Shown here in pieces: positions 45,253 through 57,333 of a stretch of 64,000 nt of DNA (position 1 is the first letter of the stretch; every line of letters begins with the position of its first letter). The DNA comes from Pseudomonas sp. ICMP 561 (lineage in GTDB: Bacteria; Pseudomonadota; Gammaproteobacteria; Pseudomonadales; Pseudomonadaceae), in the NCBI RefSeq assembly GCF_002699985.1, contig NZ_LKBT01000034.1, positions 310,001 to 374,000 of the forward strand, read 5' to 3'. A program made the translations under genes and the position numbers. Below the pieces are notes generated by a model. That model saw only the letters and a list, made by a program, of their open reading frames with translations. It was not told the DNA's origin and searched no databases.

Positions 45253-47850
45253 GTGCAAGGCAGCCAACAGCATGCAACATCCGACACCCAGCCTCCGGCG
45301 CCAGGTCTGGCTGTGCTGGTTCCGGGCATTTTTCCTGCGCTGATCGCGCTGATCATTGCCAGCGCTCTGGTCTATCTCGCCCTGACCAGCAATCCTCAGG
45401 GGCGTCAGCACCTTGAGCAAGCCTGGGGCGGTAGTCAGGCTTCGGCAATGGGGCGGGCTCTCAAGCAAATCGTTGCCGAGACTCAGGCGGCGGCCCGGGA
45501 TCCTGCACTCCTTCAGGCTTTGCAAAGCGGTAACCCTGCTCTCATCGACGAAGCGCAAAACCGGCTGCGCTTTCGCGATGGCGTACTGGGCGCACGTCTC
45601 AACCCTCCAGGTATGTCTGAAGTGGGCAGCCAGGGTGCGTTGCCTGTCAGTTTCTCCACGCTGGACATGCTCAACAAAGTGACTCGCGGCGAGGAGCCTG
45701 TGCCCGAGGCTCGCGCAGTCGGCGAGCGCTGGATGATCTACAGCGCCGCGCCGCTGCGTCCTGATCCCTCTGCACCGGTCAGCGGCACGCTATTGCTGGC
45801 CTTTGATCCGCAACGATTGCTCGATGCGCTTCCCGTCATGCCTGAATCGACGGGCAAGATTCGTTTGATTCAGCAGTTTGGTAATGGTCCAGAGCAGGTT
45901 TTGCTGCAGCGCGGCGAAGCGGATGGCGCCAAACCACAACGGCTGGAAACGGGCTATGCGAACTGGAAGCTGGAGTTCACACCCGGCCCGGCGCTGGACT
46001 CCTCACCTCCCTGGCTATTGCTGACGCTGGCGGCACTCGTCGCTCTAGCCGGTGTTTTGCTGGGGCTTTACCTCAATGAAAGGGCTCTGCAACGGGCCAT
46101 TTGCGCCGATGTCCGACAACTTGATCAGCTGCTTCAAGAACTCTCTCGCGGAAAAGCCGTCAAACCCTTCGGTTTGGGCCTGCCTGTCCTCAATGGGCTG
46201 GCTAGACGTCTTGCCTGTTTTTCACCTTCCCTTCAACAACCGGTAACGGAAATCGTTGATAAGAAGGATGGGTCAGGCTCGGCTCCTGGCTCCAAGATGA
46301 CCGACTTAAAGACACGCAGTGCTTCAGCATCGGCTTCACACGTCGCCCCTGGTGACGACTGGACCGATCCGCTGTTTCAAGATACCGACATTCTCGATAT
46401 CGACATCCTCGACGAAAACCAGGACTTCCTGAGATCGGAGCACCCCCCAGTTATGAGCAGTCCAGCATCTGTGGCACCAAAATTTCCTGACGATATCTTC
46501 CGCGCCTATGACATCCGCGGCATCGTGGGTGACACCCTCAGCGCCGAAACGGCGTATTGGATTGGTCGCGCCATTGGCTCCGAAAGCCTGGCCCAGAACG
46601 AGCCCAACGTCAGCGTTGGCCGCGATGGACGCCTTTCCGGCCCCGAGTTGGTCCAGCAACTGATTCAAGGTCTGCACGACAGCGGTTGTCACGTCAGTGA
46701 TGTTGGCCTGGTGCCAACACCTGCCTTGTACTACGCGGCCAACGTGTTGGCGGGCAAGACCGGTGTGATGCTGACCGGCAGCCACAACCCCAAGGATTAC
46801 AACGGTTTCAAAATCGTTATCGCTGGCGACACCCTGGCCAACGAGCAGATCCAGGCGCTGCACGAGCGCATTAAGACGGGCAATCTGACTTCGGCCAAAG
46901 GCAGCATCACTAAAGTCGACATCCTTGATCGCTACTTCAAGCAGATCAAAGAAGACATCGTCATGGCCCGCAAGATGAAAGTGGTTGTGGACTGCGGCAA
47001 CGGCGCTGCCGGTGTCATCGCCCCGCAACTCATCGAAGCGCTGGGCTGCGAAGTGATTTCGCTGTTTGCTGAAGTGGACGGCAACTTCCCGAACCATCAC
47101 CCGGATCCGGGCAAGCTGGAAAACCTTCAGGACCTGATCGCGAAGGTTAAAGAAACCGGCGCTGATCTGGGCCTGGCGTTCGACGGCGACGGCGACCGTG
47201 TGGGCGTTGTCACCAACAAAGGCAACGTGGTTTACCCAGACCGTCTGCTGATGCTGTTCGCGCTGGACGTGCTCAAGCGCAATCCGGGTGCCGACATCAT
47301 TTTCGACGTCAAATGCACCCGTCGTCTGACACCTTTGATTCAGCAGCATGGCGGTCGCCCGGTAATGTGGAAGACCGGTCATTCGTTGATCAAGAAAGAA
47401 ATGAAGAAAAGCGGCGCGCTGCTCGCGGGCGAAATGAGCGGCCACATCTTCTTCAAAGAGCGTTGGTTCGGTTTTGACGACGGCATCTACAGCGCTGCGC
47501 GCCTGCTGGAAATCCTCAGTCAGGAGTCGCAATCGGCTGAAGACCTGTTCGAGACCTTCCCGAACGACATTTCGACGCCTGAAATCAACATCAAAGTGAC
47601 TGACACCACCAAGTTCAGCATCATAGAAGCTCTGGAGAAAGATGCTCAGTGGGGCGATGCCAAGCTGACCACCATTGACGGCGTGCGAGTGGACTATCCG
47701 AAGGGCTGGGGTCTGGTGCGCGCTTCCAACACAACACCGGTACTGGTGCTGCGTTTTGAAGCCGAAACCGAAGCCGAGCTGCAACGTATCAAGGATGTGT
47801 TCCACGCCGAACTGAAAAAGGTTGCGCCGGACCTTCAACTTCCGTTCTGA
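45253..47850 (+). CDS. algC: Phosphomannomutase/phosphoglucomutase AlgC with long membrane-anchored N-terminal extension
   Basis: The open frame gives 865 residues from GTG 45253, which has a good GGGGAG ribosome site. Residues 1-400 are an extension: membrane helix about 19-43, an extracytoplasmic domain, second helix about 252-274, then a polar linker. The AlgC enzyme (465 residues) begins at ATG 46453 (residue 401, MSSPASVAPKFPDDIFRAYD) with the phosphoserine loop TGSHNPKDYNG, metal loop DGDGDRVG and the sugar-binding EMSGHIFF. It interconverts mannose and glucose 1- and 6-phosphates for alginate, LPS and rhamnolipid. Whether the cell makes the long form, the short form or both cannot be read from sequence; ATG 46453 has a poor ribosome site. 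Confidence 0.9.
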   Translation: MQGSQQHATSDTQPPAPGLAVLVPGIFPALIALIIASALVYLALTSNPQGRQHLEQAWGGSQASAMGRALKQIVAETQAAARDPALLQALQSGNPALIDEAQNRLRFRDGVLGARLNPPGMSEVGSQGALPVSFSTLDMLNKVTRGEEPVPEARAVGERWMIYSAAPLRPDPSAPVSGTLLLAFDPQRLLDALPVMPESTGKIRLIQQFGNGPEQVLLQRGEADGAKPQRLETGYANWKLEFTPGPALDSSPPWLLLTLAALVALAGVLLGLYLNERALQRAICADVRQLDQLLQELSRGKAVKPFGLGLPVLNGLARRLACFSPSLQQPVTEIVDKKDGSGSAPGSKMTDLKTRSASASASHVAPGDDWTDPLFQDTDILDIDILDENQDFLRSEHPPVMSSPASVAPKFPDDIFRAYDIRGIVGDTLSAETAYWIGRAIGSESLAQNEPNVSVGRDGRLSGPELVQQLIQGLHDSGCHVSDVGLVPTPALYYAANVLAGKTGVMLTGSHNPKDYNGFKIVIAGDTLANEQIQALHERIKTGNLTSAKGSITKVDILDRYFKQIKEDIVMARKMKVVVDCGNGAAGVIAPQLIEALGCEVISLFAEVDGNFPNHHPDPGKLENLQDLIAKVKETGADLGLAFDGDGDRVGVVTNKGNVVYPDRLLMLFALDVLKRNPGADIIFDVKCTRRLTPLIQQHGGRPVMWKTGHSLIKKEMKKSGALLAGEMSGHIFFKERWFGFDDGIYSAARLLEILSQESQSAEDLFETFPNDISTPEINIKVTDTTKFSIIEALEKDAQWGDAKLTTIDGVRVDYPKGWGLVRASNTTPVLVLRFEAETEAELQRIKDVFHAELKKVAPDLQLPF

Positions 47851-47878
47851 TTGTTTTTTCCTTTGACTGGAGCCTTGA

Positions 47879-48784
<906 letters not shown>

Positions 48785-48803
48785 TCACGCGTAACGTTTC
48801 ACG

Positions 48804-48835
48804 AAAGCCCTGCCGGTTTCCGGTGGGGTTTTTTT
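48804..48835 (+). terminator. Terminator after argB
   Basis: AAAGCCCTGCCGG pairs (with G-U pairs) with CCGGTGGGGTTT around TTT and runs into seven T. Confidence 0.85.
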
Positions 48836-48861
48836 ATGGCTGTTATCGCTTGCTGTCGGAC

Positions 48862-49004
48862 AACATGCAAACTACTGGATTGAAATGCATTTTCTGTAGG
48901 AGCTGCCGAAGGCTGCGAAGCATTTCTGCTGATACATCGCGATCGCAGCCTTCGGCAGCTCCTACAGGCCCATGTTTGCCGAGACAGCGCGGTGCTATCG
49001 ACAC
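48862..49004 (+). repeat. Dispersed ~145-bp repeat with family D hairpin, copy 2
   Basis: Hairpin pair at 48894-48966, preceded by leader Y (TTGAAATGCATTTTCTG at 48880-48896) and followed by trailer Z. It is the inverted relative of 32701-32848, and its leader and trailer also match those of the family C element at 27.9 kb. Confidence 0.85.
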
Positions 49005-49063
49005 TTGGGCATCTCTCAATGAATACATCCACTACTTCAGCTTATTGAGTGTGAGCTGGAAAC

Positions 49064-49666
49064 TCAGGGCGCTGTCAGTCGCTGAATCCGGGCGCGATCT
49101 TGTGTAAACGCTGCCTCGGCCTGGGCGCGAGCTTGTTGATAGCGCTGTATATTCAGGTCGAGGTCATGTTGCTGGTCGCGAAGATCGCCCATCTGGTCAA
49201 TCAGTGATTGAGGCACCGGTTTGCCGGCCCGCTCCAGATCCGCCGCCTGTCCCTGTAACGACGCCTGCTGCGTGTCCAGGCCTTTGAGATTGCCTTGCGC
49301 CAGGGCAATCAAGGCATCCAGTTCGGAAAGTTTGCGGGCCTTGGCGCGATCGACATCTTCGACATTGCTGTAAAGATTGAGCAATTGCGCGTCTGCGCTT
49401 GCCTGGGCCTTTTTCGCCTGGGCCTGATGGACCTCATCGGCGGTTGGCGGGGGCGGCACCACCTGCACGACGCGGCCTTGGGCATTGAGGACCTCATAAC
49501 CCTTGGCAACGTACTCGGGTGGTACACCCTGACGATCCAGCACCGTCACGCCGCGGCTATCAACATAGCGATAGAGCAACGGCTGCGGGGCGTCAGCAGC
49601 CTGGATCGCTGCAAACGGACTGATTACAAGGGACAGCAGCAAGCAAACCAAGCGTGGCTTAGTCAT
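49064..49666 (-). CDS. Exported DUF4124-domain protein
   Basis: 200 residues with a signal peptide (MTKPRLVCLLLSLVISPFAAIQA-AD). The DUF4124 domain follows (LLYRYVDSRGVTVLDRQGVP), then a long alpha-helical, Q/A/D/R-rich coiled-coil (about 80-195). DUF4124 is a small beta domain of unknown binding function in periplasmic proteins. The protein is periplasmic and probably elongated. It lies 48 bases downstream of pyrE on the same strand and may be cotranscribed. Confidence 0.87.
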   Translation of the reverse strand: MTKPRLVCLLLSLVISPFAAIQAADAPQPLLYRYVDSRGVTVLDRQGVPPEYVAKGYEVLNAQGRVVQVVPPPPTADEVHQAQAKKAQASADAQLLNLYSNVEDVDRAKARKLSELDALIALAQGNLKGLDTQQASLQGQAADLERAGKPVPQSLIDQMGDLRDQQHDLDLNIQRYQQARAQAEAAFTQDRARIQRLTAP

Positions 49667-49714
49667 TCAAACATCCCTGATATCTCAATCCGAATGGCGA
49701 CGGACATGACGCTC

Positions 49715-50356
49715 CTAGATCCCGAACTGCGCCCGATACGCCTCAACAGCAGGCAGGTGCTGTTTGAGTTGCGGATCGTCGGCCAGGAACTCCAGCACCT
49801 GATTCAGCGAGACGATGCTGACGACCGGGATCCCGAAATCGCGTTCCACTTCCTGAATGGCCGACAGCTCGCCATTGCCGCGCTCCTGACGGTTGAGTGC
49901 AATCAGCACGCCCGCCGCAGTTGCTTCCTGGCCTTTGATGATCTGCATGACTTCGCGAATTGCGGTGCCTGCGGTGATCACGTCGTCGATGATCAGCACA
50001 TTGCCGGTCAGTGGTGCGCCGACCAGACTGCCGCCTTCACCGTGATCCTTGGCCTCTTTGCGATTGAAGCACCAAGGCAAATCGCGCCCGTGATGTTCAG
50101 CCAAAGCCACGGCTGTTGTGGCTGCCAGAGGAATCCCCTTATAGGCTGGGCCAAACAGTACGTCGAAGGAAATACCACTCTCGACCACTGCTGCGGCGTA
50201 GAAACGACCCAGCTGTGCAAGGGCCGAACCGCTGTTGAACAGGCCAGCATTAAAGAAGTACGGACTGGTGCGACCGGACTTGAGAGTGAACTCACCGAAC
50301 CGCAAAACTCCACGGTCGATGGCAAAACGAATGAAATCGCGTTGATACGCTTGCAT
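49715..50356 (-). CDS. pyrE: Orotate phosphoribosyltransferase
   Basis: 213 residues from ATG 50356 ([21 protein letters not shown]), the exact family length; upstream in-frame codons are rejected. Makes OMP from orotate and PRPP in pyrimidine synthesis. The PRPP motif [17 protein letters not shown], the [14 protein letters not shown] orotate loop and the flexible [13 protein letters not shown] catalytic loop are all present. Divergent from crc, 82 bases apart, the conserved Pseudomonas arrangement. Confidence 0.97.
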   Translation of the reverse strand: MQAYQRDFIRFAIDRGVLRFGEFTLKSGRTSPYFFNAGLFNSGSALAQLGRFYAAAVVESGISFDVLFGPAYKGIPLAATTAVALAEHHGRDLPWCFNRKEAKDHGEGGSLVGAPLTGNVLIIDDVITAGTAIREVMQIIKGQEATAAGVLIALNRQERGNGELSAIQEVERDFGIPVVSIVSLNQVLEFLADDPQLKQHLPAVEAYRAQFGI

Positions 50357-50438
50357 GAAAAAAGCCCCGAATACCACGGATTTAGCTAATTAGGTAGAGC
50401 TCGGGTATCATACACGCACGTGATTTTTGGGGCCATTT

Positions 50439-51218
50439 ATGCGGATCATCAGTGTGAACGTAAATGGCATTCAGGCGGCAGTCGAGCGCGGTTTGCTCAG
50501 TTGGCTGCAGGCTCAGAATGCCGACGTCATCTGCCTTCAGGACACCCGCGCATCCGCCTTCGAACTGGACGACCCAGCTTATCAGCTGGATGGCTATTTC
50601 CTTTACGCGTGCGAAGCTGAAGTTCCGGCCCAAGGTGGCGTGGCGCTTTACTCGCGGCTGCAACCGAAGGCGGTAATCAGCGGCCTTGGCTTTGAAACAG
50701 CCGACCGCTACGGGCGTTACCTGCAAGCAGATTTCGACAAAGTCAGTATTGCCACTTTGCTGCTTCCTTCGGGAATGAACGGCGACGAAGACTTGAATCA
50801 GAAATTCAAGCTCATGGACGATTTCGGCAAATATCTGGATAAACAACGGCGCAAGCGTCGTGAGTACATCTATTGCGGCTCGTTGTACGTGGCGCAGCAG
50901 AAGCTCGACATAAAGAACTGGCGTGACAGCCAGCAATCTCCTGGCTTCCTCGCGCCCGAGCGTGCCTGGATGGACGAGATTGTCGGCACCATGGGTTATG
51001 TTGATGCCCTGCGTGAAGTCAGCCGTGAAGGCGATCAGTACAGCTGGTGGCCGGATAGCGAACAGGCAGAGATGCTCAATCTCGGCTGGCGCTTCGACTA
51101 TCAGTTGCTGACACCGGGCCTGCGACGCTTCGTGCGCAGCGCGCGTCTGCCACGTCAGCCACGCTTCTCGCAGCACGCACCGCTGGTAGTGGATTACGAC
51201 TGGACGCTAACGATCTAG
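50439..51218 (+). CDS. crc: Catabolite repression control protein Crc
   Basis: 259 residues from ATG 50439 (MRIISVNVNGIQAAVERGLL), matching the known Crc length. It has the exonuclease III/endonuclease-phosphatase fold (ICLQDTRASAFEL, YQLDGYFLYACEAEVPAQGGV, SQHAPLVVDYDW). Unlike true nucleases, the catalytic residues are altered (for example QDTR where ExoIII has QE, and no SDH in SQHAPL). Crc does not cut DNA; it stabilises Hfq on A-rich leader RNAs to repress catabolic genes during growth on preferred carbon sources. Confidence 0.95.
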   Translation: MRIISVNVNGIQAAVERGLLSWLQAQNADVICLQDTRASAFELDDPAYQLDGYFLYACEAEVPAQGGVALYSRLQPKAVISGLGFETADRYGRYLQADFDKVSIATLLLPSGMNGDEDLNQKFKLMDDFGKYLDKQRRKRREYIYCGSLYVAQQKLDIKNWRDSQQSPGFLAPERAWMDEIVGTMGYVDALREVSREGDQYSWWPDSEQAEMLNLGWRFDYQLLTPGLRRFVRSARLPRQPRFSQHAPLVVDYDWTLTI

Positions 51219-51234
51219 TATTCACCACCCACAA

Positions 51235-51259
51235 AAAAGCCGACTTCGTGTCGGCTTTT
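51235..51259 (+). terminator. Terminator after crc
   Basis: AAAAGCCGAC pairs with GTCGGCTTTT around TTCGT, 17 bases after the crc stop. Confidence 0.88.
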
Positions 51260-51286
51260 CTGTTTGAGCCTAAGCTCGCAATCCCC

Positions 51287-51376
51287 GTAGGACCGGCTTC
51301 AGCCGGGAGGGCGTCTCTACATGCAACTCATCTGCTGCGCCAGGCATTACGCTCTCGCGGCTAAAGCCACTCCTAC
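51287..51376. repeat. REP hairpin pair, family A, imperfect
   Basis: Left arm ACCGGCTTCAGCCGG, right arm CGCGGCTAAAGCCAC; the right arm has diverged. Sits between crc and the convergent DUF4870 gene. Confidence 0.8.
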
Positions 51377-51398
51377 GGATTTCACCTAAGGTTGAGGC

Positions 51399-51767
51399 CT
51401 ACTTGATCAGCCGCCATGTAAACGGATACCGATACGCCACGCCTTCATTCGCCTTGATGCCGGCAATGATCGTCAGCACCAGTGCGCCGACGCCTACGAG
51501 GCCTATCAGCGCGAAGCCGATGACCAGCAGCATCAGAAAGAAGCACGCGACTATGGCTAGCGAAACCGTGATCTGAAAATTCAGTGCTTCCTTGCCGTGA
51601 GCATCAATGAACGGATCGGAATCCTTCTTGAGCTGCCACAGAATCAGCGGGCCCAGCAGGTTGCCGAACGGGAAGATCATGCCGAGGAACGCAGCAAAGT
51701 GACAGAACATCGCCCATTGGCGAGCTTCCGAGCTGGGTGCTGGAACGGGTATTTGGCTGTCACTCAT
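51399..51767 (-). CDS. DUF4870 (Tic20-like) small membrane protein
   Basis: 122 residues with three membrane segments. Family pattern: ARQWAMFCHFAAFLGMIFPFGNLLGPLILWQLKKD, then DPFIDAHGKEALNFQITVSL, the conserved H-G-KEALNFQ motif, and the end YRYPFTWRLIK. Function unknown; similar domains occur in the chloroplast Tic20 channel. It follows rph on the same strand after 25 bases and so may be cotranscribed. Confidence 0.88.
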   Translation of the reverse strand: MSDSQIPVPAPSSEARQWAMFCHFAAFLGMIFPFGNLLGPLILWQLKKDSDPFIDAHGKEALNFQITVSLAIVACFFLMLLVIGFALIGLVGVGALVLTIIAGIKANEGVAYRYPFTWRLIK

Positions 51768-51792
51768 ATTCGTCTCCTGCTGGCTGCTTTGA

Positions 51793-52515
51793 TCAGTCGG
51801 CCAGTGCGGCGGTCTGCAGTTCGAACAGTTCGGTCATGCCTTTTTGCGCCAATGCCAGCATTGCGTTGAGCTCTTCAGGCTGGAACGGAGCGCCTTCGGC
51901 AGTGCCCTGAACCTCAATAAAACCACCCGAGCTGGTCATGACCACGTTGAGGTCGGTCTCGGCTGCGGAGTCTTCAAGATAGTCCAGATCAAGAACCGGC
52001 TCGCCCTGATACATGCCAACCGAAACGGCGGCGATCATTTGCTTGAGCGGGTCGCCGCCTTTGAGGCCGCCACGTTTCTTGATTACTTTCAGCGCATCAA
52101 CCAGGGCGACCATGGCGCCAGTGATGGACGCTGTGCGGGTGCCGCCATCAGCCTGGATGACATCGCAATCAACATACAGCGTAACGTCGCCCAGCTTGGA
52201 CATGTCCAGTGCGGCGCGCAGTGAGCGACCGATCAAGCGCTGGATTTCCAGGGTGCGGCCGCCTTGTTTACCACGGCTGGCTTCGCGCTGGTTACGCTCG
52301 CCGGTTGCGCGCGGCAGCATGCCGTATTCTGCGGTCAACCAGCCTTGGCCCTGGCCTTTGAGGAAGCGAGGTACGCCATTTTCGACGCTGACCGTGCAGA
52401 TCACTTTGGTGTCACCGAACTCGACCAGCACAGAACCCTCGGCGTGCTTGGTGTAGTTGCGGGTGATGCGGATCGAGCGGAGCTGATCGGCGGCGCGACC
52501 ACTTGGACGTTTCAT
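51793..52515 (-). CDS. rph: Ribonuclease PH
   Basis: 240 residues starting [30 protein letters not shown], the standard N-terminus. Phosphorolytic 3'-5' exoribonuclease that trims tRNA 3' ends. Conserved motifs include [20 protein letters not shown] (RNA-binding loop), [15 protein letters not shown] and [18 protein letters not shown] (active site). Full length, unlike the frameshifted allele of common E. coli K-12 strains. Divergent from yicC with 286 bases between. Confidence 0.97.
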   Translation of the reverse strand: MKRPSGRAADQLRSIRITRNYTKHAEGSVLVEFGDTKVICTVSVENGVPRFLKGQGQGWLTAEYGMLPRATGERNQREASRGKQGGRTLEIQRLIGRSLRAALDMSKLGDVTLYVDCDVIQADGGTRTASITGAMVALVDALKVIKKRGGLKGGDPLKQMIAAVSVGMYQGEPVLDLDYLEDSAAETDLNVVMTSSGGFIEVQGTAEGAPFQPEELNAMLALAQKGMTELFELQTAALAD

Positions 52516-52681
52516 CTGGATACCTGTACTGAGACGGAAAACTGCCGAGCATTATAGAGGCGCAAGTCGGCGCTGGGCACATCTAAAACCATTGGATACC
52601 AAACCGTTGGGCTGGCAGGGCTCTGATTCAGGCGTTTGCCCGGTTGAGCAAATGCCATGCATCGCATGTCGCATTAGTGGA

Positions 52682-52711
52682 TTGGGGGCAGGGGTCGCAC
52701 TGCGCTACAAT
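52682..52711 (+). promoter_or_regulatory. Candidate sigma-70 promoter for yicC-gmk
   Basis: TTGGGG (52682-52687) and TACAAT (52706-52711) are 18 bases apart, about 90 bases before the yicC start. Pattern match only. Nothing else is recognised in the rph-yicC gap. Confidence 0.4.
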
Positions 52712-52801
52712 CCTGCGCCTTTACAGACTGCCGTTTTTTCGTGACATCCAGTCATCGCGGATCGCGGCCTATTCTGTTCACCGAATTACAGAGGTATTCC
52801 C

Positions 52802-54299
<1,498 letters not shown>

Positions 54300-54358
54300 A
54301 ACAGGGGCTTTGAGCGCCATGGGCGGCGAGCTAAATAATACCGCTCGTGGCTTGGCGC

Positions 54359-54388
54359 TTGAAGCTTATGGCTTGCAGCTTGTAAACT
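54359..54388 (+). promoter_or_regulatory. Candidate sigma-70 promoter for rpoZ-spoT
   Basis: TTGAAG (54359-54364) and TAAACT (54383-54388) are 18 bases apart, about 60 bases before rpoZ. The area also shows a short internal direct repeat (GCTTGAAGCTT / GCTTGCAGCTT). Confidence 0.4.
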
Positions 54389-54446
54389 ACCGAGTCCGCT
54401 CGCCCATCCGGGCATCGCGCATCCGCATTTGCTACGAGGAATACCC

Positions 54447-54710
54447 ATGGCCCGCGTAACCGTTGAAGACTGCCTAGAACACGTGGATAACCGCTTTGAG
54501 CTGGTCATGCTCTCTACAAAGCGTGCCCGTCAACTGGCTACCGGCGGCAAAGAACCAAAGCTGGCGTGGGAAAATGACAAGCCTACCGTTATGGCACTGC
54601 GCGAAATCGCAGCCGGCCTGATGGATTACGCTGTAATCGCAGAAGCTGAAATCGTTGAAGATGAACCATTGTTCGCGGCGTTCGAAGACGAGTCCAACGA
54701 GGCCGTCTAA
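54447..54710 (+). CDS. rpoZ: RNA polymerase omega subunit
   Basis: 87 residues from ATG 54447 with an ACGAGGA ribosome site. The complete omega sequence [33 protein letters not shown] and [14 protein letters not shown] is present. Omega assists beta-prime folding and forms part of ppGpp site 1 in RNA polymerase. spoT follows 60 bases later, linking the ppGpp target and its enzyme. Confidence 0.97.
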   Translation: MARVTVEDCLEHVDNRFELVMLSTKRARQLATGGKEPKLAWENDKPTVMALREIAAGLMDYAVIAEAEIVEDEPLFAAFEDESNEAV

Positions 54711-54770
54711 GCCTATGCCGTGTCGACGTAGTACGGCGCAGGGTAAAAGTCATTGGCAGGGGGTAGCGCC

Positions 54771-56876
54771 TTGCCGAGCATAGACGCCCTCGCCGATCGT
54801 ATTTCGACCTATCTCGGCAAGGAACAGGTAAATCTGGTCCGCCGCGCGTATTTCTACGCCGAGCAAGCCCACGACGGCCAGCGCCGTCGCAGCGGTGAAG
54901 CTTACGTCACGCATCCTCTTGCGGTGGCGAACATCCTTGCCGATATGCACATGGACCATCAAAGCCTGATGGCTGCCATGCTGCATGACGTCATTGAAGA
55001 CACCGGTATAGCCAAAGAGGCGCTTTGCGCGCAGTTCGGCGAGACCGTGGCTGAATTGGTCGACGGGGTCAGCAAGCTGACCCAGATGAATTTCGAGACC
55101 AAAGCCGAAGCCCAGGCTGAAAACTTCCAGAAAATGGCCATGGCCATGGCGCGCGATATTCGCGTGATCCTGGTCAAGCTCGCTGACCGCCTGCATAACA
55201 TGCGTACGCTTGAAGTGTTGTCCGGGGAAAAACGCCGGCGCATCGCCAAGGAAACCCTGGAAATCTATGCACCCATTGCCAATCGGCTGGGTATGCACAG
55301 CATCCGTATCGAATTCGAAGACCTCGGCTTCAAGGCCATGTACCCGATGCGCTCCTCGCGGATTGGTCAGGCGGTCAAGCGCGCCCGGGGTAATCGCAAA
55401 GAGCTCGTCAACAAGATCGAAGATTCCCTGAGCCATTGCCTGGCGGTGGATGAAATCGAAGGCGAGGTCAGCGGGCGGCAGAAACACCTGTACGGCATCT
55501 ACAAGAAGATGCGCGGCAAGCGTCGCGCCTTCAATGAAATCATGGATGTCTACGCGTTCCGCATCATCGTCGACAAGGTCGACACCTGCTACCGCGTGCT
55601 GGGCGCTGTGCATAATTTGTACAAGCCCCTGCCCGGCCGCTTCAAGGATTACATCGCGATCCCCAAGGCCAACGGCTACCAGTCGTTGCACACCACGTTG
55701 TTTGGCATGCATGGCGTGCCCATTGAAATCCAGATCCGCACCCGTGAAATGGAAGAGATGGCCAACAACGGGATCGCTGCGCACTGGCTGTACAAATCCT
55801 CGGATGACGAAGTGCCCAAGGGCACCCACGCCCGTGCTCGCCAGTGGGTCAAGGGCGTGCTGGAAATGCAGCAGCGGGCCGGTAACTCTCTGGAATTCAT
55901 CGAGAGCGTAAAGATCGACCTGTTCCCGGACGAGGTCTATGTCTTCACGCCTAAAGGCCGGATCATGGAGCTGCCTAAAGGCTCCACGGCGGTCGACTTT
56001 GCTTATGCCGTCCACACTGATGTGGGCAACAGCTGCATCGCGTGTCGGATCAATCGTCGTCTGGCGCCGCTGTCTGAACCGTTGCAGAGCGGCTCGACTG
56101 TGGAGATTGTCAGCGCGCCGGGCGCCCGTCCGAATCCTGCCTGGCTGAACTTCGTGGTCACCGGCAAGGCGCGAACGCACATTCGTCACGCACTCAAGCT
56201 GCAGCGTCGCTCCGAGTCCATCAGCCTGGGCGAGCGTCTGCTTAACAAGGTGTTGAACGGCTTCGAAAGCAGTCTGGAAAAAATCCCCGCCGAGCGCGTT
56301 CAGCCGGTGCTGGCCGAATACCGGGTCGAGGTCATTGAAGACCTCCTCGAAGATATCGGCCTCGGCAATCGTATGGCGTACGTGGTCGCTCGTCGACTGC
56401 TGGGCGAAGGCGATCAGTTGCCTGGCACCGAAGGCCCGCTGGCGATTCGTGGCACAGAAGGCCTGGTGCTCAGTTACGCCAAGTGCTGCACGCCGATCCC
56501 GGGCGACCCGATTGTGGGTCATCTATCGGCGGGCAAAGGCATGGTTGTTCACCTGGACAACTGCCGCAATATCAGTGAAATCCGCCATAACCCGGAAAAG
56601 TGCATTCAGCTGTCCTGGGCCAAGGACGTTACCGGCGAATTCAATGTCGAATTGCGCGTCGAGCTGGAGCATCAGCGCGGCTTGATCGCCCTGCTGGCCA
56701 GCAGCGTCAACGCGGCCGACGGCAATATCGAGAAAATCAGCATGGACGAGCGCGATGGCCGCATCAGCGTCGTCCAGCTGGTGGTCAGTGTGCATGACCG
56801 TGTGCACCTTGCCCGAGTCATCCGAAAACTGCGCGCCTTGGCCGGGGTCATTCGAATTACCCGCATGCGTGCGTAG
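54771..56876 (+). CDS. spoT: Bifunctional (p)ppGpp synthetase/hydrolase SpoT
   Basis: 701 residues from TTG 54771 (PSIDALADRISTYLGKEQ), preceded by AGGGGGT; this start gives the length known for Pseudomonas SpoT. An upstream in-frame TTG at 54753 is less likely. HD hydrolase domain about 20-180 (HPLAVANILADMHMDHQSLMA, AMLHDVIEDTG), synthetase domain about 230-360 (IPKANGYQSLHTTLFG), TGS about 385-450, and C-terminal ACT about 625-700. It balances ppGpp in the stringent response. ridA follows after 24 bases. Confidence 0.96.
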   Translation: MPSIDALADRISTYLGKEQVNLVRRAYFYAEQAHDGQRRRSGEAYVTHPLAVANILADMHMDHQSLMAAMLHDVIEDTGIAKEALCAQFGETVAELVDGVSKLTQMNFETKAEAQAENFQKMAMAMARDIRVILVKLADRLHNMRTLEVLSGEKRRRIAKETLEIYAPIANRLGMHSIRIEFEDLGFKAMYPMRSSRIGQAVKRARGNRKELVNKIEDSLSHCLAVDEIEGEVSGRQKHLYGIYKKMRGKRRAFNEIMDVYAFRIIVDKVDTCYRVLGAVHNLYKPLPGRFKDYIAIPKANGYQSLHTTLFGMHGVPIEIQIRTREMEEMANNGIAAHWLYKSSDDEVPKGTHARARQWVKGVLEMQQRAGNSLEFIESVKIDLFPDEVYVFTPKGRIMELPKGSTAVDFAYAVHTDVGNSCIACRINRRLAPLSEPLQSGSTVEIVSAPGARPNPAWLNFVVTGKARTHIRHALKLQRRSESISLGERLLNKVLNGFESSLEKIPAERVQPVLAEYRVEVIEDLLEDIGLGNRMAYVVARRLLGEGDQLPGTEGPLAIRGTEGLVLSYAKCCTPIPGDPIVGHLSAGKGMVVHLDNCRNISEIRHNPEKCIQLSWAKDVTGEFNVELRVELEHQRGLIALLASSVNAADGNIEKISMDERDGRISVVQLVVSVHDRVHLARVIRKLRALAGVIRITRMRA

Positions 56877-56900
56877 CCAATCATTCAACAGGAGTTCTTC

Positions 56901-57281
56901 ATGACCAAGACCGTAATCACCAGCGACAAAGCCCCTGCGGCCATCGGCCCTTACTCTCAGGCGATCAAAGCTGGCAATACCGTCTACATGTCCGGGCAAA
57001 TTCCACTCGACCCTAAAACCATGGAACTGGTTGAAGGCATCGAAGCCCAGGTCGTCCAGGTCTTTGAAAATCTGAAGTCGGTTGCCGAAGCTGCGGGCGG
57101 TTCGTTCAAGGACATCGTCAAGCTGAACATCTTCCTGACCGATCTAGGCAACTTCGCCACGGTCAACGAAATCATGGGCAAATACTTCGAGCAGCCATAC
57201 CCGGCCCGCGCCGCCATCGGTGTTGCCGCATTGCCGCGTGGTTCGCAGGTCGAGATGGACGCGATTCTCGTCATCGAATAA
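56901..57281 (+). CDS. ridA: RidA (YjgF) family enamine/imine deaminase
   Basis: 126 residues. [22 protein letters not shown] and the signature [22 protein letters not shown], with the substrate-binding arginine, are complete. RidA hydrolyses reactive 2-aminoacrylate and other enamines made by PLP enzymes, protecting branched-chain and other amino-acid pathways. It forms trimers in the cytosol. Location after spoT is conserved in gamma-proteobacteria. Confidence 0.95.
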   Translation: MTKTVITSDKAPAAIGPYSQAIKAGNTVYMSGQIPLDPKTMELVEGIEAQVVQVFENLKSVAEAAGGSFKDIVKLNIFLTDLGNFATVNEIMGKYFEQPYPARAAIGVAALPRGSQVEMDAILVIE

Positions 57282-57333
57282 CACTCCTGCGGGGCTCGCA
57301 GCCCCGCTGCAGCTGATTAAGGAAGGACCTGTT

